This document shows, one piece after another, positions 52,718 through 62,948 of a DNA stretch of 64,000 nucleotides. The stretch is from assembly GCA_944989445.1 (NCBI GenBank), contig CALYLW010000285.1, forward strand, positions 1,025,299 through 1,089,298, read 5' to 3'. Each line of letters starts with the position of its first letter. The stretch's first letter is position 1. The translations under genes and the position numbers were made by a program. Source of the stretch: Ampullaceana balthica. Lineage: Eukaryota > Mollusca > Gastropoda > Lymnaeidae. The notes under the pieces are model-generated. The model had not been told where the DNA came from, did no database searches, and was given only the letters and a program-made list of their open reading frames with translations.

Positions 52718-52912
52718 TAGGAGCTTGCTAAACTTATCGCAGGCGAGCTCCTTCAGTTGGGCATAGCAGTAAAGGTACTTTCCCAGAGGTATCGGGTTTT
52801 CTCTGTCCAAATCCCCAGCCGGCTCGGGGCACTCTACCAGTAGGTGTTCGACCGTCGCCTCAGAGTTGCCACACAATCTACAGCCGATAACACTTCTCGT
52901 GTCAAACCTGTG
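52718..52912 (-). pseudogene. LINE C-terminal cysteine/histidine motif
   Basis: Minus strand: GCRLCGNSEATVEHLLVECP, a C-x2-C-x8-H-x4-C pattern typical of the C-termini of I/jockey-type LINE ORF2 proteins, ending at a stop after KFSKLLKC. Confidence 0.75.
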
Positions 52913-53211
52913 TAAGTGTGGGACAGTGGTCAGTCCTCATCTGAGTTATGACTGACTGGTTGCTACGTCCCATTCCCCACCAGGGATCGCTCTTGCTCGG
53001 TCGCAAACTGGTAAACTGGTAAACCTTTCTGGTCCTGTTTCCAGAAGCCCAGCCCTGGAGCTTCTCTTGGAAGTGGTCTTTAAGCCACGGTCTGACCCCA
53101 AGCGGGGTCATCGGGCGGTCGGTTTATGGATCCTTCTCTTGCCGACTGGTCTTCCCTGTTCTATTGCGGCACACAGCAGTGCCCAGTGATATACCGCAGA
53201 ACTACTCTGCC

Positions 53212-53222
53212 GTCACGTGCTA
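53212..53222. repeat. Left TSD of the 195-bp insert
   Basis: GTCACGTGCTA, identical to 53418-53428. Confidence 0.9.
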
Positions 53223-53417
53223 AAATACAAAATACACAAAGAAATTGTGCAATGAAAACAATAGATTTGAGCTTTATTTTAAAACTAACACGACAGTTGA
53301 CGTTTCAGCTATTGCCTTCATCAGTACGATAACATAAAATAAAATGCGCACTTAAGTACTTAAAATAAGTAATATCTTTAATAAGCTTTATCGCAGTCCC
53401 ATTCTATATGATATATT
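53223..53417 (-). mobile_element. 195-bp short retroelement with hammerhead-like motif
   Basis: Bounded by a perfect 11-bp TSD (53212-53222, 53418-53428), so it entered the LINE as a unit. No coding. On the minus strand it carries ACTGATGAAGGCAATAGCTG followed by AAACGTCAACTGTCG. Such TGATGAAGGC..GAAACGTC words occur in Penelope-like elements, Sm-alpha-type SINEs and animal retrozymes, all of which use hammerhead ribozymes (family knowledge). TSD plus small size favour a SINE or PLE-derived element. Confidence 0.6.
53290..53330 (-). ncRNA. Candidate hammerhead ribozyme core
   Basis: Minus strand: CUGAUGA (53324-53318), a 3-bp stem II GGC/GCU closed by AAUA with one extra A, then GAAA (53306-53303) and CGUC. 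Core boxes and spacing match a hammerhead. Stem III and stem I pairing are short and not proven; one stem II pair is a G-U wobble, so activity is uncertain. Confidence 0.4.
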
Positions 53418-53428
53418 GTCACGTGCTA
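53418..53428. repeat. Right TSD of the 195-bp insert
   Basis: GTCACGTGCTA, identical to 53212-53222. Confidence 0.9.
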
Positions 53429-54257
53429 GGATGTCTACTGTTTCCAAAAAGACACTAATTGTTTTTGCCTCCAGAGAGGTCGGCCCACTTGGCCAGGCAT
53501 CGGCGCACTTCCTTCAAACACCCGTGGATTGTCGCAAGTTTGACGTGGTGACTATTGTATGCAGTTCCACGCGGTCCGGACTTCTGTGATATCCGGTCCA
53601 GGCTGGGGGTATTGATTTAGGGCACATTACCCGCTTCTTCTATCCTTGAAAAGCGAGCCGTCTTAAATACTTTCGACACGGAGTTGCCAAAATCCGCGAT
53701 TGTCTTCAGAGCCTCAACTCGCCGTTGTTCGACGTGGCTGGCTTTGGTCACCGCCGTATTCGCCACTGCCATCCGTAGTTCAGACAAGTCAAAATTTTCA
53801 TGAGGTCCGCGCTCGGGGACCAGTTGCATTCGTTCCTTGTGTTTGGGTATGGGGCTGATTCTCCAGTGCGTGGACAGTATCCATAAAAGATGGTCTCTTC
53901 AGTCTTGTCCTCTTTACCTAGCGGTCTTGTAGTAAAAAAGAGGGTGCATTATGCTCGAACCAACAGTATCGCTCTACCGTGGTCAATGACCACTGGTTAT
54001 GATTGCTTTTTCTCGCCTTATCGTCAAGGGTTCTACGTTTGACAACATTTATTCGACGGCTGTGGGTGGGGTACGTAACGCCCCGCATAAAAAATGAAGA
54101 GCTTGGTTTTGTATCCTGTCCAGTCCCTCGACTGTATTTAATGGCACCCCTCACACTACCTAGATAAAGATCTCAGTAGTCTTGCTTCCACACCCCAACT
54201 TGTGCAAGGCTTATACTTCACCAGGGACAATTTCTCTGTATGGTTTTTGCACACAAT

Positions 54258-54981
54258 TCACGCACATGTTTGTGAAGCCACTTGGAATTTCTGGTCCAAC
54301 TTTACACCCAAGTACGTTGGAGCCCTCACCCAGCTCAACCTTTTCCCACATATCTGAAGCGACACCTCATGCTTCAGAGCTTTCCATTTATTAGTAAAAA
54401 TTGAGTGGACCGTTTTCTCCGTGTTGACCACTAGGCGCCATCGGTTGGCGTATTCTTCGATCCGATTCAGATCGTTCTGCAGCTTGTTTTGCAGGGTAGC
54501 AACGTCTTTTCCTAAGCTCCATATAACCAGATCGTCAGCAAACAGGGTATTCTGCGTCTCAAATATGCCTTGCGGGTCGTGTACATAGGCTAAGAACAAT
54601 GTACAACTCAAGGTGTGCCTCGCTGGGTAGTGCTACTCCCATTCGGGTTTTTGTAGTTCTGTCCTTGAGGAACGATTGTACTTTGTGACTTCTCATCTGG
54701 AGTTCATTCGTTAGTGACTGTATTAAACGTTGAGCCTTGTCCATCGGTTGGTGTCCTATTCGGAACCCGTCCGAAATGCTTTTGGTCTTCTTAAGAAACC
54801 AGTAGAGTCGTGCGTTTACTAACGGTTCAGTTACCTTTCCCTCATACGAAGTGAGCGAAATAGACGGGTAGCTGGACGGGTTTTCGCCTGGTTCCCCCTT
54901 TTTGGGAATTGGGTTCATTGTGGCCCTTTTCCACAGCTTCGGCAGCGTTCTTGTAGTCCAAGTTCTAATAATAAAACTCAA
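54258..54981 (-). pseudogene. I/jockey-like LINE reverse transcriptase fragment
   Basis: Minus strand: WKRATMNPIPKKGEPGENPS then YPSISLTSYEGKVTE (finger region), FRIGHQPMDKAQRLI (usual FRxxRST region), then in the next frame NTLFADDLVIWSLGKD (catalytic FADD) and APTYLGVKLDQKF. A frame change near 54600 and missing sequence around the SGVPQG region make it non-functional. Confidence 0.85.
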
Positions 54982-56364
54982 TAGTTATATCCAGCCTGTC
55001 TTGGCCAGATGTTTAAACATTTCATTGTAAATGTTGTCCGCCCCTGGTGCTTTACTTGTTAGTAGTAAAATGTATAATCAAAAATTATATTCGTATTTTT
55101 ACTCACCTAATCAGTGTCAGTTTTAGCTCACAATAAACAATAATAATGACATCACAAGAGTGAATTTGATAGCCTTTACGAGAAATGGTACCAAGTCACG
55201 GTTGTTTGTTGACAGGAAACACTATAATAACATCACAAGATATAATTTAACAATTTTACCACTTTTTTAAGGGTGAACAAGTTGATAAAAGCTTAAAATG
55301 CAAAAAAATAAATAAAAATAATAATAATAAAGTTTGTGTTTAAAAATGTAAAGAATTTTTCTGGGGCCGTTATGACCGGGGCCTTTATGACCGGGGCTGT
55401 TTTGACGGGTCACAGTGCTTTACCTGTTTTGCACTTGTTGACCGCAGTTTGCACTTCTGTCAATGTGAAGGGAGCCGAGAAAACTCTAGTTGAGGGCCCA
55501 TGCATTGTCCACTTGAGCCTTTCCTCCATAGGTGATCGATGGTTCGGCTGAAGTCAGATCTGGCGTCTTTGTTGTTTATCTGGGCAAAGTGTTTATTCAA
55601 CACCCATGCACTTTTTACTTCACTTGCCCTCTGCCCCTTTGGTATCATCAAAAGGTTGAGATTTTTCGCTTTAAACTGCGCTTGATAGTGCATCAATGAG
55701 TCGTCAAATCTTTCTACCGTTCGTAAGGTTGAGTTTTTCCGCACTTATAAACCCAGTTAGCCCTCTTCGCTTTTGCAACTGCGGCTCAGGCCTTGGACCG
55801 TTAGTTTATTTTACACCATTCGAGCTGCGGGCGTCTTCAATTTGGCGGCTTTTTTCTGGGCTTTTCCACGTTGTTTCACCAATTCTTTCATACTCTTATT
55901 CCGTTCAGGTCTAAATTTATGTTTCACTGTGTCTAAGAATAGCCCCAATAACGCATTCGTTTTACACAAAAAATCTGTCATTATAAACCAAACAAGTGCC
56001 TATACACACAAGTGATCACGCTGCAAAACACAGACAGTGAGCCGACACTGCTGCACACGGGACACAGCATGGAGTCCCACCCAGACCTAATGCTAATTTC
56101 GGCGGACCTAGTGTCCGCCATAATAGTGCGTGTAAGTGGGTAGGATGTGGTGCGTATTTTAGGTTAGGTGTCCCTACTTGCTCTTTGAAGCTTTTGTTGA
56201 GGTCGCTTTTCGAAACTTTACTTTTAGCTTGTTCTATGATCTGGCTGTTATGTCGTTGGTATGAGGGTTTAGTGTGTGTGTGGGGGGGGGTATCGACCGG
56301 CTCCTCCTTGTAACTAGGAAAAACCCTTCCTCTACTGAGTAGTGCGCAGTCCTCATTAAAACAG

Positions 56365-56637
56365 TCATCTTGCCCAGTCCATTTTTCTCCCCCTTCTTCT
56401 GTTTTGTTTCTTCTTTTTTCTTTGTCTGGAGTTTAGTGTCCTTTTCCACATTATTTTAAAGTTTTTATTAGCTTTTTCCATCGATGGAGTTGGTGATATA
56501 TTCCCGGATGAGGCCATGACACAGCTCTTGGGAGGAGCTGATTCCGTTGCGGGAGCTTTTTTATGTTTGCAGTGGTTCGACCAGTGCTCCAGACTTTGAC
56601 AATGAAAATATTGAACCCTTCTGCCTGGAACCTGCAC
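56365..56637 (-). pseudogene. LINE ORF1-like zinc-knuckle fragment
   Basis: Minus strand: RRVQYFHCQSLEHWSNHCKH follows C-x2-C-x4-H-x4-C spacing with the first Cys replaced by Tyr, followed by Lys/Pro-rich sequence. It fits the nucleic-acid-binding knuckle of ORF1 in I-like LINEs, just upstream of the ORF2 remnants. Confidence 0.5.
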
Positions 56638-56734
56638 CCATTTTTTTTGTGATGTTTAAATATTCCAGGGTTCACTAAAATAAAGTTGGGGGGGGGGTCT
56701 CTTTAACAGAGTATAGGGGCAATTTGGAGGCATT

Positions 56735-57165
56735 ATCAGGGTGTCAAAGAAATTCTCTCAGGTGCTGGGTGATCTCAGTCATCTCTTCCTCACCAAGCCT
56801 TGTGTGTAGTGGGACTTTCGTGTCCACCTTGTCTCCAAAGCCACATTCTCTTTTTGTGCAGCCAAACAATGGAATTCTCTACCATTACACATCCGTAGTA
56901 TTCCAACTACCAAGTCCTTCAAGACTGCACTTAAGACGCATCTTTTCAAAAAGTATTTACAAAATTACTGAAACAACATTTGTTTTTAATGATTAGCGTA
57001 GCTTATGTGTAATGTACTGTCCCTTATGTTGTCATTATGATATGAATGGTTATTTAAATATTATATGTATGTTATGATCTCCATGTAAAGCGCTTTGAGC
57101 CCGGTTCCTTACTGGGATACAGCGCTATATAAATTATCAATTATTATTATTATTATTATCATCAT
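56735..57165 (+). pseudogene. CR1/L2-like LINE 3' end with (ATT)n tail
   Basis: Plus strand: KATFSFCAAKQWNSLPLHIR then TTKSFKTALKTHLFKKY ends the RT ORF. The 3' UTR has TGTAAAGCGCTTTGAG and AGCGCTATATAAAT, a conserved 3' hairpin of such LINEs (complementary GCGCT/AGCGC), followed by (ATT)n at about 57129-57160. 5'-truncated. Confidence 0.75.
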
Positions 57166-57564
57166 AAGGTCCCGATGGTTACTTTATGTAGTCGGGCTTG
57201 GTGCTCAGTCTTTGCCTCCCCCTTGAGGGTCAGATACCAGTGTTAAGGCATTTCAAGATTATACGGAGTCTCCACGAGCTGAGCTCCTTCATTATTATTC
57301 CAATGAGTACGCTAACGGCATTAGGGCCTGAATAAATGGTAAGGATAGTCCCCAGTTTGTTGATAGTCAAAGGCTGAAATTTAATATTTAGTGTGGTGAT
57401 GGCCATGACTTATTATTGTTATTATTATTATCATTATTGTTATTATTATTTTTACTTTAACTATTAATATTATTATTATAGTTATCATTATTTATCATTA
57501 TATATTTTCATTATTTAATATTATTAATTATAAAGAAGTTGCACACGGCCATAGAGACGTGCAG
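57166..57564. other. Non-coding DNA with ATT microsatellite
   Basis: Imperfect ATT/ATC repeats at 57408-57535; nothing else recognised. Confidence 0.5.
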
Positions 57565-57880
57565 CCATCTTTGTCTTGAGCAGATACAACAAACATTTCA
57601 AGTGTTGGCAGCATGCTGGAAACTGTGGGCGGGACATCACTGGAAAATGGTGACGAATGCCAATGAATGAACGTAGGATGATATAATCTTCTATTTAAAA
57701 TGAGACTCTGTAATGTACGCAAAAATAGGCTTAAAAAGTGCAATACGATGAGTACAACAAAACAACACAGCAGTTGCTCTGTTCTAGCTCAAGAAATAAA
57801 ATAACGATTTGAACTAACATCTATACGGATCAGTTCAGGCGACAAACGTCGCACTAAGTTGCATATAATTCACCAACCTC

Positions 57881-58376
57881 ACTGGTATGTTGCAAGCTGA
57901 GATTACTGCCCAAGAAATCTCACCGATCCAGACCAGTAGGCAGACACCGCATTGATGTGAGTAAGACTTCTCACCCAGACAAGAAAGCCGAGTTCATAGA
58001 AGCTCTCTCCAACTCACTAGACTCTGACCTGCCAGGCAACAGCACCAAGGAAAAGTGGGAACATCTCAGACTGACCATCCACAGCACAGCAATGCAGATC
58101 TTCGGAAGAAAAAGGAACCAAAACAATCACTGGTTTGAGGCCAACTCTGCCCCACTCACCCCTGCCGTAGAAGAAAGACGAAACTCGCCTAAAGAGGAAA
58201 AGCAGAGCAATTCAGCCAACCACTAGCACTACCTTTAAGGGTCAGAAGTGCAGCAAAGGCTGCCATTCGCGAGTGGGATTGTACAGCCACAGCAGAAGCT
58301 GCAATATCATGTGCGTAAATCCCAAACGAAGCACAGAAAAATTCCGTCGTCTCACGAGACTTAAAGAAGCCAAACA
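57881..58376 (+). pseudogene. Internal LINE fragment (endonuclease-RT linker) with 14-bp flanking repeats
   Basis: Plus strand: KKAEFIEALSNSLDSDLPGN then KEKWEHLRLTIHSTAMQIFG and NHWFEANSAPLTPAVEERR; the NHWFEAN segment corresponds to the DWFDEN linker motif of RTE-like LINEs. Both the 5' and 3' parts of the LINE are missing, yet AATTCACCAACCTC flanks it exactly (57867-57880 and 58377-58390). Block A has a single, uninterrupted version of this site. Confidence 0.8.
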
Positions 58377-58426
58377 AATTCACCAACCTCCAGTCAATAA
58401 TGACCCCGCAGAGCAACCCTGCAAGT

Positions 58427-58685
58427 TATCATCTTCACCTGTATATAGAGCAAGTTTCAACATTATCATCTTCACCTGTATATAGAGCAAGTTTCAACAT
58501 TATCATCTTCACCTGTATATAGAGCAAGTTTCAACATTATCATCTTCACCTGTATATAGAGCAAGTTTCAACATTATCATCTTCACCTGTATATAGAGCA
58601 AGTTTCAACATTATCATCTTCACCTGTATATAGAGCAAGTTTCAACATTATCATCTTCACCTGTATATAGAGCAAGTTTCAACAT
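58427..58685. repeat. 37-bp minisatellite, 7 near-identical units
   Basis: Units start at 58427, 58464, 58501, 58538, 58575, 58612 and 58649 with TATCATCTTCACCTGTATAT. Block A has one copy of the same sequence, at the point where its LINE inserted. Near-identity of units implies recent expansion. Confidence 0.97.
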
Positions 58686-59079
58686 TCAGAGGAGCTTAAA
58701 GAACAGAGCATCGATCGGGGTTCTTAAGATGTAGAATAAAAATACACCGCAGTTTATAGCTGGACAAAGACAGTAAAGTATAGGACACACAGAAGGCGCA
58801 AGAATATTTAAACAGAAGTTATATTTAAGATAGTGAACATGGCAACACAATGTATCAAATAAACAGTACAGAACAATGTATCACAGTAAGTTTCACATTA
58901 GAATTTATTTTATTAAAAAAAAACAGCACAGCAAAATATAGCAATAATCAGCAGACCCAAGTGTATTAAGATAACAGTGCATCAAAATACATTTTTTTTA
59001 AAACGCATAGCAAAATGTATAAAAGAAAAAGCACAACAAATGCATAACAACATACAGGACAGCAAAATATATTAAATAA

Positions 59080-59300
59080 TGTTGTTGAGCCTTCTCGTCC
59101 ATGAGGGGTATCCATCGATCATCGTCGGCGTCTGCGACTCCTCCAAGGGCATAGGCCTACGAGAGACCACCAGGCATCTCTCTATCCTGGGCCATCAGCT
59201 TCTTCAGGATTTTCCATTCATGACAAATTTTCTTGATGTCTTGCTCCAATTCTCGACGCCAAGTGTTTCTTGGACGGCCTATGTTCCGCTTAATATTACA
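59080..59300 (-). pseudogene. RTE-like LINE C-terminal fragment
   Basis: Minus strand: NIGRPRNTWRRELEQDIKKI, then WKILKKLMAQDREMP, and ADADDDRWIPLMDEK. The 'GRPxxTWRRxLExD' and 'AQDRxxWR' signature marks the end of an RTE-like ORF. Another LINE family from those at 24-27 kb and 33-36 kb. Confidence 0.65.
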
Positions 59301-59592
59301 TAATACGCACAGCTAAATAATCAAATAAACAGCACATCAAAATGTACCAAATAAACAGAAAAAGGCACAAACTATCAAATTAAAAGCACAATATATCAAA
59401 TTAACAGAACAAGCACAAAATATCCACACACACACAAAAACAAAGAAACAAAACTGCACAATATATTAAATAAACAGCACTGCAAACTGCATCAAATAAA
59501 CAGAAAAGCACAGCTTATGAAATAAGAGGCACAGCAAATATATAAAATAAACAGCACATTAAAATGTATCAAAATAAACAGTACAGCACAAT

Positions 59593-59940
59593 TCTATATA
59601 ATAAAAGGCAAGTTTCTGTCCCGGTCATCGATAGCGATTGGTCCATCAAACACATTTGACTCCTACAGCCAATCATATTGAACACGTTCACGCGGACGTT
59701 CAAAACGAGTTATTTTTGGTGCAGTATTTCTTCCAAGAATTTATTTTGAGTTATGAACGTTGGGATTTAGAGCAAAAAGCTCTGTTTTTACGAGTTATTT
59801 ATTTTAACTATAATGAATAGTATTTTTGACGTGTTGCACATGTATGCGGGTCGAGACGCTGTTGGAGGGGAGTTACAACATGTAACCGAACGGTGGCGGA
59901 ACGTCCTTGCGCGGGCTTTGTTGCTCGAATGTCAATACAA
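59593..59940 (+). mobile_element. Short Helitron-like 5'-end fragment, second copy
   Basis: It begins TCTATATAATAAAAGGCAAG and matches 23315-23690 through GGAACGTCCTTG, including GCAGTATTTCTTCCAAGA. It interrupts the repeat field of block B, which resumes at about 59941. No CTAG end was seen. Confidence 0.45.
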
Positions 59941-60374
59941 AGCACGCAAAATATATAAATAAACAGCCCAGCAATATTTATCAAATAAGTAGTACAGCAA
60001 AATGCATCATCTAAACAACAGAGCACAATTTATCAAATGCCAGTCAATATTACATAAAACTATTTAATTTTTAAAAATCAATCTTTATTTTTAAGAAATG
60101 TAATTTATGCTGAAAATCATTGTTCTATAGAAAACTATTCCGTATTTTTCGACTTTTACTGGAAGAAAGAAACTCTCAATGAGATTTTTAATCAACGATT
60201 CTTAAAAGCACCACTAAGATCCTGTATGTTTGTTTAATCAATGGATAGTTCAAAGCAACACATACACTCTTTAGAGTTTAGAGCATGCATGTTTCAATAC
60301 ATCTATAAAGAAACAAACACGTTTAAATTAAAACAAGCCATCAAAAAACACAATAAAGCCAAACTGTTGTTGAT

Positions 60375-62918
60375 TTACACGACAAGATGCCGTCCGAACG
60401 GCCAGAAGGTCATCAGTGGCCTGGGTCGAGGCAAAGTCTCATACACGTAAGGATCAAAACACAGAGGTATGTTGTCCCACTCACTGACAGGCAGACGGGC
60501 GACAGGAGTCTGAAACATCAACAGTTCCTGCAGCCTGGGGGGTAGCCCGGATTTTCGGATGCGCGCTTCTCTTCGAGGGCTGTCTCCCATCATGGTGGAG
60601 ACCGTAATGAATGCCAGTTTGACCAATGGCCACGGCTCACGCGCTGCCTTATGGAGGAGTGACACCAGTTGGGTTTTTTCAGAACTTTCGCCAAATAATG
60701 AACTTTCCTCAATGCTCCAATTCTCGTCTGGCGACATAGATGCAGGTGAATCATCAAAAGGAATCAACTGATTAATGTTTCGGATAAAATTCAAATCATC
60801 AACTGTCAAGAAACAATTAGCAATTATAAAAATCATTTGTTGACATTTTTCATCATTGAGAATCGACTCCACAATTTGGCACTTCTTTGAAGATAACCCA
60901 ACTTTGAACATGACCCTTCCGAAAATACCATTACAAACAAAAAGTCGGAGTATCTCATTTCCCGAGTGACTGGATTTCGAAAGACGAAATACATTTTGAT
61001 AAATGAAGCAGTGACGGTATTTCATATTCATCACCGGATTCGCTCCCCTTTGCAACAGTTTCACGGTGAGATTGTTAATACCATGTGATACGATTGAGTG
61101 AAACAAAATGTTCCTTCCTCGGAAGTCCTCGGCATCAATATCAGCCCCATGTTGTAGAAGTGCGTTAATAGTAAGGATTATGAGACGCTCATTCTTTTGA
61201 CATGCGTTCATTTCAGCCATGAAGTCGTCCGATAAATAATCTTCCATGTTCACGTCTGCGCAACTATCCAAAAACTTTTCTGTGGCTTCAAGCATATCAT
61301 CAAAGTGCACATGGGGAGGAGAAGTTCTAAAATCAGTCACCGAAGAGACATACATCAAAGCTGTGTTTCCATTTTTTTACATGCGTGCATGGCAGCCGTG
61401 AAGCCCAAAATTGTCTCTTATGTCTAGGACTGCGCCTCTTTCCATAAGCTTTTTTATGGCTTCAAGACCATCGTCAATGTGCCGAGGATAAAATCTCAAC
61501 CCATCTGTTGAAAAGGCATACATCAAAGCTGTCTTTCCTTTTTTATTTTGAATATTTACTTTTGCCCCTGCGCTGATCAGTAACTGGATGAAGTTGAAAT
61601 TTTCTTTTTTGAAAGCCCGAATCAAAGGCGTGTCACCATGAAAATCCTTTTCATCAACATTAGCACCACGATTTATCAACAATGCAGCGACATGCATGTT
61701 ATAAGTGCCAACTTGACAATGTAAAGGTGTTCGACTGTGAACATTTCTGATATTGACGTTAACTCCAGCCGCTATGAAAATCTCAGCTGTAGCCACTGTA
61801 GTACTGTAGGCGAGGCCTGAATTTCCGATGTTGGTTACGGAATGAACGTCTGCGTCAGCATCAAGTAACGCCAACACAAGATTCGAACTACAATGCTTTG
61901 CAGCTATGAGAATCGACGTCTCACCTTTTCGATTTCGAATGTTGACATCAGTTATAGCTTTTAGTAAGATATTTGCCAATTGGTCTCTGCCACGAAGCAA
62001 GGCCAGCATCAATGCGGTGTTGCCATTGCGGCATTTCAAGTTAACACAAGCTCCGCTTTGAATCAGTAATTGTAATTTTAGAATCCCTTCATCACAGCTA
62101 ATAGCCGCTAAATGAAGTGGTGTTTGTTTATCTTTATTCAATGCATCGATCAAAGAGATGATCTTTCGAGTAGTTTTATTTTTCCTTTTTCTAACGCGTT
62201 TAATATGCTGCTGTATTTCACTAGTTTTCTCGAATAAACTTTTTAAAATTTCTGATCTATTATGTTTTACAGAAACTTGTAAGGCGACCTCACCTAAATC
62301 ATTTTTTAAATTAAGCACGTTACATCCAGCATTTAAAAGCATGTCAGCAGTATCAAAATTGTCCTGGTTTGTTGCTAACATTAAACCAGTGTTTAAATTA
62401 TTGTCTTGTGAGTTCACATCTCCTCCATAGTCAATGAGGGGTTTAACAAATTCGATATTGTTACTTTTTACAGCTGTGACCATCGGAGATTTATCACCTT
62501 CACCGTGAACCGAAGCACCGGCGTTTAGATGAATTTCTAAAATTCATTTTGTCTTCTCGTGTCCTTCGCTTTCAGAAAACAAAACCTCGTCATCAAAAAT
62601 GTCATAGCGTTGCTGAAAGTAATGAAATCTATGTCTCATTATGTTCTTTTCATTCAACGCCCTTTTAAGAACTGTGTCTCCATTACCATCCGTGGCATTT
62701 ACATCAGCCCCGGCTCGAGTAATCATTTCTACCAATTTCACATCAAACCGATCCACTGCGAACATCAGAACAGTTATATCTTCATCATTTTTAATATTGA
62801 CGTCTGCTCCGTGTTCTATCAACAGTTTCGCCATCTCAACATTTGGTCGGTATCCACGAAGAGCTTTCCAGAGAAGACTTGTTTTTTTCTTTTGAGGAAT
62901 TAAAACATTAATGTTTTT
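60375..62918 (-). pseudogene. Ankyrin-repeat protein with SOCS-box-like C-terminus, copy B (two in-frame stops)
   Basis: One minus-strand frame of about 858 codons runs from about 62948 to TAA 60377-60375, broken only by TGA at 62546-62544 and TAA at 61379-61377; frame and homology continue through both. About 13 ankyrin repeats are visible (e.g. AKLLIEHGADVNIKNDEDIT, QTPLHLAAISCDEGILKLQL, HVAALLINRGANVDEKDFHG, TINALLQHGADIDAEDFRGR). The C-terminus WPLVKLAFITVSTMMGDS...SGLPPRLQELLMF resembles the SOCS box of ASB proteins, but the usual Cys of the BC-box is Ala, so Elongin binding may be lost. No in-frame ATG precedes repeat 1; a stop lies just upstream of 62999. TTTCACTCCAG|A at 62919/62918 is a plausible splice acceptor, implying an upstream exon. 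Minus-strand AATAAA is at 60089-60084. Inference: E3-ligase adaptor-like gene, now a pseudogene or stop-containing allele. Confidence 0.8.
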
Positions 62919-62948
62919 CTGGAGTGAAACCTCCACATCACTTATCAC

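Larger units (their letters stand above)
52694..56680 (-). mobile_element. Decayed I/jockey-like LINE
   Basis: Minus-strand pieces appear in LINE order from right to left: an ORF1-like zinc knuckle (56365-56637), linker (55744-55460), RT (54981-54258), a post-RT segment (54154-53617) and a C-terminal cysteine motif (52910-52720). Clade call from two-ORF architecture and C-terminal CCHC-type motif; no intact endonuclease was seen. It is interrupted by an AT-rich insert at about 55040-55340 and by the 195-bp insert at 53223-53417. Confidence 0.7.
58830..60020. repeat. Diffuse AAACAGCACAGCAAAATGTATC-type repeat field
   Basis: Variants of AAACAGCACAGCAAAAT followed by GTATCAAAT are scattered irregularly, in direct orientation, interrupted by a LINE piece and a Helitron-like piece. 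Block A has a more compact version at 37020-37260. Confidence 0.7.
57565..60260. repeat. Duplicated block B: 3' flank of ankyrin copy B
   Basis: Collinear with block A parts 32985-33377, 36836-37267 and 41273-41490, in the same order and orientation. It lacks the full LINE and the 4-kb Helitron-like element, and carries its own insertions: a LINE piece (57881-58376), a minisatellite (58427-58685), another LINE piece (59080-59300) and a Helitron-like piece (59593-59940). Confidence 0.82.

Noticed and set aside
58427..58685. CRISPR-like regularly repeated array
   Set aside because: Units abut directly without spacers and the context is eukaryotic; it is a minisatellite.
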